This document shows, one piece after another, positions 57,869 to 64,000 of a stretch of 64,000 nucleotides of DNA; position 1 is the first letter of the stretch, and every line of letters starts with the position of its first letter. Made by a program: the position numbers and the translations under genes. The notes under the pieces were generated by a model. The model did not search any database. It saw only the letters and a list, made by a program, of their open reading frames with translations, and was not told where the DNA came from. Source of the stretch: Streptomyces hawaiiensis (GTDB taxonomy: Bacteria; Actinomycetota; Actinomycetes; Streptomycetales; Streptomycetaceae); assembly GCF_004803895.1 (NCBI RefSeq), contig NZ_CP021978.1:5704001-5768000 (forward strand). Reading direction: 5' to 3'.

Positions 57869-60598
57869 CTAAAGCGCCTGCTTGCGGGTGAGGTGGTTGA
57901 AGACCAGCCAGCCCGGGAGCACGGGAATCCACAGCGTCAGGAGGCGGAACAGCAGGACCGCCGGTGCCGCGACCTCCTTCGGGAGCCCGACGGCGATCAG
58001 GCCGACCGTCAGGGTCGCCTCGACCGCGCCCACACCACCCGGTGTCGGCGCCGCGGACCCCAGGGCGTTGCCCGCGAGGAAGACGACGGCGACGCTGGCG
58101 ATGCTGATCGACGTGGACTCGTCGCCGAACGCGCGGATCGACGCGTCGAGGCACATCACGAAGCAGGCGGTCAGCAGCAGCATGCCGCCGATGCCGGTGA
58201 TCAGCTTCTGCGGCCGCTGGAGCACGTCCAGCATGCGCGGCACGACTCCCGCGAACAGCGACCGCACGCGCGTGACGATGAACTTCCGCAGGAACGGCAC
58301 CGACGTGACCACGAGGACGAGCACCGCCACCGTCAACAGGCCGGCGATGACGGTCCGGGAGGGCGACAGCGACGGCGTCTTCTCCGTACCGGTCAGATAG
58401 CCGAAGGACAGCAGCATCAGGATGTGGCAGCCGAGCCCGAACAGCTGCGACGCGCCGACACTCGCCACCGCGAGCCCCGGCCGCACTCCCGCGCGCTGCA
58501 GGAAGCGCGTGTTCAGCGCGACCCCGCCCACCGCCGCCGGGGCGACGATCTTCACGAACGACCCGGCGACCTGCGCCGCCACGGTCCGCACGAACGGCAC
58601 GCGCTCGGGTACGAATCCCAGCAGGGCCATCGCCGCCGCGATGTAGCTGCACATCGAGAACAGCACGGCCGCGGCGACCCAGCCCCACTCGGCGTTCGAG
58701 ATGAGCGGCCCGAACTCGATGTGCGTGAGCTGCGTCAGCAGGAAGTACGCACCGATCGCGCCGGCGATGAAACTGATCAGTGTGCGCGGACGCACCCGCT
58801 CCAGCCGGGCCGGCTCGACGGGCGCCTGTGGCCTGATGCGCAGCACGGCGTGCCGGATCTGCGTGAGCAGGTCCTCCTCGCGCGCCTCCTCCAGCGCCTC
58901 GTCGATCGCCCGCTTCTCGGCCCGCTGCTCCGCCCGTACGGCCTTCTTGTCGGGCTTTTCCAGGGTGGGCACGGACTCGTCCGCGTCCCCCTCCAGGCGG
59001 GCCTGCTTGGCCTGTCGGGACGCCTCCAGGACCGCGTCGCGCTCGCGCTGTGCCCGCTCCCTGGCCAGTCTGCGCAGCGTCGCGCGCGTGGAGCGGCTGA
59101 GCGCGATGGGCTGGAGCATCGGCAGGCAGTCCGCCACCGCGTCCGGACCGAGCACGCCCACCGCCGAGGCCACCGCCCGCTCGGCGCCCACCCGGAGACC
59201 GAGCGTCACCAGCAGCTGGGAGGTGTCCATGCGCAGCAGCAGATCACCGGCCGCGATCTCGCCGACGCGCAGGTCGGTGAGGATCACCGTGCCGGAACGA
59301 TCCACCAGAATCGCGTCGCCCACCAGCCTGCGATGCGCGATACGCCGCGACTGCAGGGCCTTCACCTGGTGCCAGGTGTCGCGCAGCAGGCCGTCGGTGA
59401 TCTCCTCGTCGGACAGCGAGTCGAGGGTGCGTCCGCCGCTGTGTTCGTAGACGAGCATCACCGCGTCGGGGCCGAGTTCGGAGGTGGCGATCAGCTTGGG
59501 TGCGTTGGCGCCGGCCGCGATGGCCGCGTACGCCAGCAGGGCCTCCTGCTCCAGGGCCTGGCGCAGCGACTGGAGGCTGCTGCGGGTGGCGAAGCCGCGC
59601 AGGGTGAGGTTGCGCCAGGCGCGGTAGAAGAAGCCCTGGGCCTGCTGCTCCCGGTCGACCACCGTGACGTCCAGGGGCCGGCCGTCCTCGAGCGTGACGA
59701 AGTAGCGGCGGCCCCGGTCTCCGGTGTCCGGGTTGTCCGAGATGTCCTCGCGTGAGGCGCTGACCGGTCGGAACCCGACGGTCCGCAGGCCTGCCATCAG
59801 TGTCTGCCCGGTGGGCCGGACATTGGGGGAGCCGACCGCGTACAGCGTGCCGTAGGCCACGGTCCAGCCGATCAGCACGGTCAGGATGATCGAGAACGGG
59901 GTCGTGTACCCGGTGACGAGCATCGAGAAGGCGTCGAGGAGCAGCACGACCCACAGCACCGCGCGCCATCTCGGTCTGCGCGACATGCCGACGGCCGTCA
60001 TGTAGGCGATGACCGGGGCCAGATAGCCGTGCACGGGGTCGGTCAGCGCGTGGATGTCGCCGGGGGAGGGCTGCGTGAGCGCCTCCTGGATCGAGTCGGG
60101 CGCGGCCCGGGCGACCCACAGGTCGGTGGCGAGGGTCACACCGTGCGCGAGGACCGCCGCGAGCACACCGTCGGCGATGCGTAGTCCGTCCCGTTTGATC
60201 AGCCGCTCGATGGCGAAGGCGACCGGAACCAGCAGGATGGCGATGCTGGAGGCCAGCCCCGCGATCTTGATGAGCAGGTCGGGGGCCTGCCCGGTGCCCT
60301 TGTTGATGTCCTGTTCGAGACCCGAGGTGGTGCCGTGCGCGAACGCGGCGATCCCGATCAGGATCGCGATGGCGAGCACGCCCACCAGGAGGCGCATCAG
60401 GTCGGAGGGGCGGTGCACGCGCGCGGGGAGCAGCGGTTCGTCGCCCTCCACCTCGTCGATGTGCGCGAAGTCGGGCTCCTCGGCGGCCGCCCGGGTCTTC
60501 TTCGCGGCCGCCTTCGGACCGTCGTCCGCAGTGCCAGGGCGCGACGCAGCGTCAGAGGTGCCCTCTGTGCCCTCGGGGTGCGCACCCTGCTGCTTCAT
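57869..60598 (-). CDS. Kinase-like/flippase-like membrane protein (LPG synthase TM region, YbhN type)
   Basis: 909 residues from ATG 60598 (AAGAAGAG upstream; GTG 60622 is an alternative). The N-terminus is acidic and cytoplasmic, with about seven helices to residue 260. A soluble protein-kinase/ABC1-like segment follows (FVTLEDGRPLDVTVVDREQQ... AVMLVYEHSGGRTLDSL... HRRLVGDAILVDRSGTVILTDLRVGEI). The C-terminal 320 residues hold the LPG_synthase_TM flippase region (VAPAAVGGVALNTRFLQRAGV, APTPGGVGAVEATLTVGLIAVG). The His-Arg-Asp catalytic loop is not intact, so the kinase part may be regulatory. It probably moves or modifies a lipid in the membrane. Confidence 0.85.
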   Translation of the reverse strand: MKQQGAHPEGTEGTSDAASRPGTADDGPKAAAKKTRAAAEEPDFAHIDEVEGDEPLLPARVHRPSDLMRLLVGVLAIAILIGIAAFAHGTTSGLEQDINKGTGQAPDLLIKIAGLASSIAILLVPVAFAIERLIKRDGLRIADGVLAAVLAHGVTLATDLWVARAAPDSIQEALTQPSPGDIHALTDPVHGYLAPVIAYMTAVGMSRRPRWRAVLWVVLLLDAFSMLVTGYTTPFSIILTVLIGWTVAYGTLYAVGSPNVRPTGQTLMAGLRTVGFRPVSASREDISDNPDTGDRGRRYFVTLEDGRPLDVTVVDREQQAQGFFYRAWRNLTLRGFATRSSLQSLRQALEQEALLAYAAIAAGANAPKLIATSELGPDAVMLVYEHSGGRTLDSLSDEEITDGLLRDTWHQVKALQSRRIAHRRLVGDAILVDRSGTVILTDLRVGEIAAGDLLLRMDTSQLLVTLGLRVGAERAVASAVGVLGPDAVADCLPMLQPIALSRSTRATLRRLARERAQRERDAVLEASRQAKQARLEGDADESVPTLEKPDKKAVRAEQRAEKRAIDEALEEAREEDLLTQIRHAVLRIRPQAPVEPARLERVRPRTLISFIAGAIGAYFLLTQLTHIEFGPLISNAEWGWVAAAVLFSMCSYIAAAMALLGFVPERVPFVRTVAAQVAGSFVKIVAPAAVGGVALNTRFLQRAGVRPGLAVASVGASQLFGLGCHILMLLSFGYLTGTEKTPSLSPSRTVIAGLLTVAVLVLVVTSVPFLRKFIVTRVRSLFAGVVPRMLDVLQRPQKLITGIGGMLLLTACFVMCLDASIRAFGDESTSISIASVAVVFLAGNALGSAAPTPGGVGAVEATLTVGLIAVGLPKEVAAPAVLLFRLLTLWIPVLPGWLVFNHLTRKQAL

Positions 60599-60784
60599 CG
60601 TCTCTTCTTGGTCTCGTATCACCGGTCACCGCCCGCACGATGGTGGCATGCCGCACCGGCACACGGGGCAATCGGGGTGCACATGCGGGGGCGGACAGTC
60701 TGCCCGACGCGCTCCTGCCGGGCGAGGAAGACGCCCGGGAGCACACCCGGCCCGTTGTCGGTGGGGTGGGGCAGGATGGGGCGG

Positions 60785-61174
60785 ATGAGTGAGCACAGCC
60801 CTGAGGGGGGCCGGTACGAGGACGAGTCCGCGCAAGCGCTGCCCGAGTACGCCGAGCGGGTGCTCGACGTCGCCGAACTGATCCCGCCGGGCCGTGTCAT
60901 GACCTACGGGGACGTCGCCGAGTGGCTGGAGCAGGGTGGGCCGCGGCAGGTCGGCCGCGTGATGGCGCTCTACGGGGGAGCCGCTCCGTGGTGGCGGGTC
61001 GTCCGCGCGGACGGCGTCCTGCTGCCGGGGCACGAGCAACGGGCGCTCGGCCACTACCGGGCGGAGGGCACGCCCCTGAAGGAGGCGAGCCGCGCCGCCG
61101 AGGGCCACCTGCCGCGCATCGACATGAGACGGGCGCGGTGGGACGGCGGTGATCGCGCGGAGGGTCACACCTGA
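60785..61174 (+). CDS. Alkyltransferase-like (ATL) protein
   Basis: 129 residues homologous to the DNA-binding domain of O6-alkylguanine-DNA alkyltransferase: YAERVLDVAELIPPGRVMTYGDVAEWLEQGGPRQVGRVMAL...RALGHYRAEG. The active-site PCHRV of MGMT is replaced by APWWRVV, so the alkyl-accepting cysteine is a tryptophan. ATL proteins bind O6-alkylguanine and hand it to nucleotide excision repair. The position before the AdnA-type helicase matches Rv3204 in M. tuberculosis. Confidence 0.9.
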   Translation: MSEHSPEGGRYEDESAQALPEYAERVLDVAELIPPGRVMTYGDVAEWLEQGGPRQVGRVMALYGGAAPWWRVVRADGVLLPGHEQRALGHYRAEGTPLKEASRAAEGHLPRIDMRRARWDGGDRAEGHT

Positions 61175-61245
61175 CAGCTTCCGCCATCGGACGGCCTCCC
61201 GTGTGACCCGTGATCCGTACGGGGGAATCGGGGCACATCGGGGGT

Positions 61246-61347
61246 ATGACGTACGTTCGTGAGGCGAGGGGCATGAGTGCCACGCGTGCCGCGAGTGGTC
61301 GGTGGGAAGAAGGGGAAGCCCTGCTTCCACCTCACCCCTCGGCGTAG
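61246..61347 (+). CDS. Possible 33-codon ORF ahead of the helicase
   Basis: ATG 61246 to TAG 61347 encodes MTYVREARGMSATRAASGRW then EEGEALLPPHPSA. GGGGGT lies directly before the ATG. It sits in the 265-bp gap upstream of the helicase gene and could be a leader peptide or a chance ORF. Codon bias is only moderate. Nothing is recognised. Confidence 0.3.
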   Translation: MTYVREARGMSATRAASGRWEEGEALLPPHPSA

Positions 61348-61439
61348 CGTCGGCTGCGCATGCCCCCGTCACCCCGCGGTCACCGCCCGCCACGCGCGGG
61401 GCCCGCCAACCAGCACTTCCACCAGAACCGGCGAACCAC

Positions 61440-64000
61440 GTGAGCTCCTCTTCCTTCACCAGCGGCCTGTCGCACCCCCGGGTGCGGCGGGGGAGCCGTG
61501 GCGCTTACCGACTGGTACGTACCCCTCCTGGCCGCGTGGACCCCCCTCTTTTGGACGCCTCGCAGCGCTCCGTGGTTGACCACAGGGCGGGCCCGCTGCT
61601 CGTCCTCGCGGGCCCGGGCACCGGCAAGACCACCACGCTCGTCGAGTCCGTGGCCGAGCGCGTCGCCCGGGGCGGCGACCCCGAGCGCGTCCTGGTCCTC
61701 ACCTTCAGCCGCCGGGCGGCCGTCGAGCTGCGCGACCGCATGGCCCAGCGGGCCGGGGCCGCCCGCGCTCCCCAGGCGACCACCTTCCACTCGTTCTGCT
61801 ACGCCCTGGTCCGCGCCCACCAGGACAGCGACCTGTTCGTGGAGCCGCTGCGGCTGCTGTCCGGCCCCGAGCAGGACGTCTCGGTGCGCGAGCTGCTCGC
61901 GGGCCAGGTCGATCTGGAACGGGGCGGGCTCGCGCACGTGCGCTGGCCGGACGAACTGCGCGCCTGCCTCACCACCCGCGGTTTCGCCGACGAGGTCCGT
62001 GCCGTTCTCGCCCGCAGCCGTGAACTGGGCCTCGGCCCCGGTGCCCTGGACGCCTTCGCCCGCCGTACGGGACGGCCCGACTGGCGAGCCGCGGCCGCCT
62101 TCCTCGCCGAGTACCTGGACGTGCTCGACCTGCAGGGCGTGATCGACTACGCGGAACTCGTCCACCGCGCGGTGCTCCTCGCCCGCCGCCCCGAGGTCGC
62201 GGCGTGGCTCGCCGCCCGGTACGACGCCGTCTACGTCGACGAGTACCAGGACACGGATCCCGCTCAGGTACGGCTGCTGGACGCCCTGGCCGGCGGCGGC
62301 CGCACGCTCGTGGCCTTCGGCGACCCCGACCAGTCGATCTACACGTTCCGCGGGGCCGACGTGAACGGCATCCTGGAATTCCCGCACGCCTTCCCGCGCG
62401 CGGACGGCCGCCCGGCGCCCGTCTCCGTGCTGCGCACGTCCCGCCGCTCCGGGGCCGGCCTGCTGGCCGCCACCCGGCTGCTCACCCAGCGCATGCCCCT
62501 GACCCGACTGCCCGCCGAGAAGGTGCGCGCCCATCGGGAACTCGCCCCCGTACGGGACGGCGGCCGCGTCGAGGCGTACACGTACCCGACGTCCGGGACG
62601 GAGATGGACAACATCGCCGACATCCTCCGCAGGGCCCACCTGGAGGACGGCGTCCCGTGGAGCGACATGGCCGTCCTGGTGCGCGCCGGCTCCCGCACCA
62701 TCCCCACGGTCCGCCGCGCCCTCACGGCGGCGGGCGTCCCCGTCGACGTCGACGGGGACGACATGCCGCTGCGGCACGAACCGGCGGTGGCGCCGCTGCT
62801 GACGGCGTTGCGGGCGGTGGCCGCGGCGGAGGCGGGATCTGCTGAGCCTCAGGACGCCGAGGGGGACCCCGCCTCCGAGGACGCCCCTTCCACGCGGCAC
62901 GACACCTGCTGGCTCGACACCGAAACCGCCCTCACCCTCCTGACCTCCCCCCTCGCGAGCATGGACGCCGCCGACCTGCGCCGCCTCGGCCGCGCCCTGC
63001 GCGACGAGGAGCGGGCCGCCGGCAACCCGTTGCCGGCGCCCTCCGACGTGCTGCTCGCGCAGGCGCTCGCCGAGCCGGAGCGCCTCGCCGTGCACGACCC
63101 CACGTACGCGCGTGGCGCCCAGCGCCTCGGCGCGCTGCTGCGCAAGGCCCGCGAACGCCTGGCCGGCGGCGGTACGGCCGAGGAGGCGCTGTGGGACCTG
63201 TGGGAGGGCACACCGTGGCCCACGCGGCTGGAGCGGGCAGCCCGCCGGGGCGGCGCCGCCGGGCGCAACGCGGACCGCGACCTGGACGCCGTCTGCGCCC
63301 TGTTCGCCACCGCGGCCCGCGCCGAGGAGCGAACCGGCGGCCGGGGCACCCTGAACTTCCTGGAGGAGATCGACGCCGAGGACATCGCCGCCGACACCCT
63401 CACCCGGCGTGCCGTACGCCCCGACGCCGTCCGCCTGATGACCGCGCACCGCTCCAAGGGCCTGGAGTGGCGCCTCGTGGTCGTCGCGGGAGTCCAGGAG
63501 GGCCTGTGGCCGGACCTGCGCCGCCGCGGCTCCCTCCTGGAGGCCGACCGCATCGGCCGCGACGGACTCGCCGAACCCCTCACCCCCGGTGCGCTGCTCG
63601 CCGAGGAGCGCCGCCTGTTCTACGTGGCCGCCACGCGCGCGCGTGAGCGCCTCGTCGTCACCGCGGTCAAGGCCCCCGCCGACGACGGGGACCAGCCCTC
63701 CCGCTTCCTGACCGAACTCGGCGTCGAACCCAAGGACGTCACGGGACGCCCCCGCCGCCCGCTGTCCGTCGCCGCACTCGTCGCCGAACTGCGCGCCACC
63801 ACGGTCGACCCGCGCGTCTCCGAGGCCCTCCGGGAGGCCGCCGCCCACCGCCTGGCCCGGCTCGCCGCCCTCGCCGACGAGGACGGCCGCCCCCTGGTGC
63901 CGTCCGCGCACCCCTACCGCTGGTGGGGCATGTTCGAGCCGACCGAGTCCAAGGTGCCGCTGCGCGACCGCGACCAGCCCGTCGTGCTCTCCGGCAGCGC
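61440..64000 (+). CDS. adnA: UvrD-like ATP-dependent DNA helicase, probably AdnA (3' end outside window)
   Basis: The frame is open from GTG 61440 to the window edge, 853 codons visible, first residues MSSSSFTSGLSHPRVRRGSR. Superfamily 1A motifs in order: Q-motif LLDASQRSVVDHRAGPLLVL, Walker A AGPGTGKTTT, Ia LTFSRRAAVEL, II VDEYQDTD, III GDPDQSIYTFRGA, V LMTAHRSKGLEW, VI LFYVAATRARERLVV. Mycobacterial AdnAB (Rv3202c/Rv3201c) is a heterodimeric helicase-nuclease for double-strand-break resection. The PD-(D/E)XK nuclease domain expected at the C-terminus lies beyond the edge, so the AdnA call rests on context and motor motifs. Confidence 0.9.
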   Translation, partial: MSSSSFTSGLSHPRVRRGSRGAYRLVRTPPGRVDPPLLDASQRSVVDHRAGPLLVLAGPGTGKTTTLVESVAERVARGGDPERVLVLTFSRRAAVELRDRMAQRAGAARAPQATTFHSFCYALVRAHQDSDLFVEPLRLLSGPEQDVSVRELLAGQVDLERGGLAHVRWPDELRACLTTRGFADEVRAVLARSRELGLGPGALDAFARRTGRPDWRAAAAFLAEYLDVLDLQGVIDYAELVHRAVLLARRPEVAAWLAARYDAVYVDEYQDTDPAQVRLLDALAGGGRTLVAFGDPDQSIYTFRGADVNGILEFPHAFPRADGRPAPVSVLRTSRRSGAGLLAATRLLTQRMPLTRLPAEKVRAHRELAPVRDGGRVEAYTYPTSGTEMDNIADILRRAHLEDGVPWSDMAVLVRAGSRTIPTVRRALTAAGVPVDVDGDDMPLRHEPAVAPLLTALRAVAAAEAGSAEPQDAEGDPASEDAPSTRHDTCWLDTETALTLLTSPLASMDAADLRRLGRALRDEERAAGNPLPAPSDVLLAQALAEPERLAVHDPTYARGAQRLGALLRKARERLAGGGTAEEALWDLWEGTPWPTRLERAARRGGAAGRNADRDLDAVCALFATAARAEERTGGRGTLNFLEEIDAEDIAADTLTRRAVRPDAVRLMTAHRSKGLEWRLVVVAGVQEGLWPDLRRRGSLLEADRIGRDGLAEPLTPGALLAEERRLFYVAATRARERLVVTAVKAPADDGDQPSRFLTELGVEPKDVTGRPRRPLSVAALVAELRATTVDPRVSEALREAAAHRLARLAALADEDGRPLVPSAHPYRWWGMFEPTESKVPLRDRDQPVVLSGS

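Noticed and set aside
1-64000. tRNA, rRNA and riboswitch genes
   Set aside because: Looked for T-arm signatures (GGTTCGAATCC-like) and long conserved RNA motifs by eye on both strands; none was convincing.

Overview
The window is GC-rich actinobacterial chromosome and almost certainly Streptomyces. Third codon positions are overwhelmingly G/C, GTG starts and 4-bp GTGA/ATGA gene overlaps are frequent, long Gly/Pro/Ala-rich linkers are common, and the intergenic regions carry short repeats of the kind I associate with Streptomyces genomes. No rRNA, tRNA, CRISPR array, prophage or intact insertion sequence was seen. The window opens inside one gene and closes inside another.

Layout. 0-5 kb: the 3' part of a collagen-like/membrane/peptidoglycan-binding protein, then an operon of ABC ATPase, permease, histidine kinase and response regulator behind a perfect palindrome. 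5-9 kb: a SirB1-like protein, a GNAT acetyltransferase, 7Fe ferredoxin and dapC. 9-24 kb: a lysozyme-like membrane protein, dapE, a LOG-family protein, a FolP2-type dihydropteroate synthase homologue, a DivIVA-like protein, a TagA-type 3-methyladenine glycosylase, an enoyl-CoA hydratase, DUF3117, an O-methyltransferase, ECF sigma factor, zinc anti-sigma factor, HtrA protease, TatB and Mrp. 24-29 kb: a magnesium-flavoured group (DUF1003, a soluble MgtE-N/CBS protein, CorA). From memory, the gene content of 10-28 kb follows Mycobacterium tuberculosis Rv1202c-Rv1239c.

29-38 kb is more Streptomyces-like accessory DNA: SUFU-domain protein, MFS exporter, zinc-ribbon protein, PHP phosphoesterase, MarC, a trypsin-like protease fused to an alpha/beta hydrolase, a 50-codon gene with a TTG start, a NYN-domain nuclease and a hydrolase whose 3' end is tandemly copied. 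38-64 kb follows a second block conserved in M. tuberculosis (Rv3201c-Rv3211): DEAD-box helicase, ferritin-like protein, DUF3107, TetR, alpha/beta hydrolase, a DUF3152 metzincin-like protease, MoeZ, an alkyltransferase-like protein and an AdnA-type helicase. This block is interrupted by a 229-bp MITE-like element, a frameshifted ABC-ATPase pseudogene and a four-gene operon.

That four-gene operon (48.3-53.3 kb) is the most interesting part: a PelF-like DUF3492 glycosyltransferase, a polytopic membrane protein, a sugar-nucleotide epimerase and a spherulin-4 (GH135-like) protein. It looks like a minimal Pel/galactosaminogalactan-type exopolysaccharide system. Other notable signals are two probable non-canonical start codons (ATT for the O-methyltransferase, CTG for the DEAD-box helicase), seven genes with a -10 box 6-7 nt before the start codon (candidate leaderless mRNAs), and tandem in-frame repeats in the disordered regions of five proteins.
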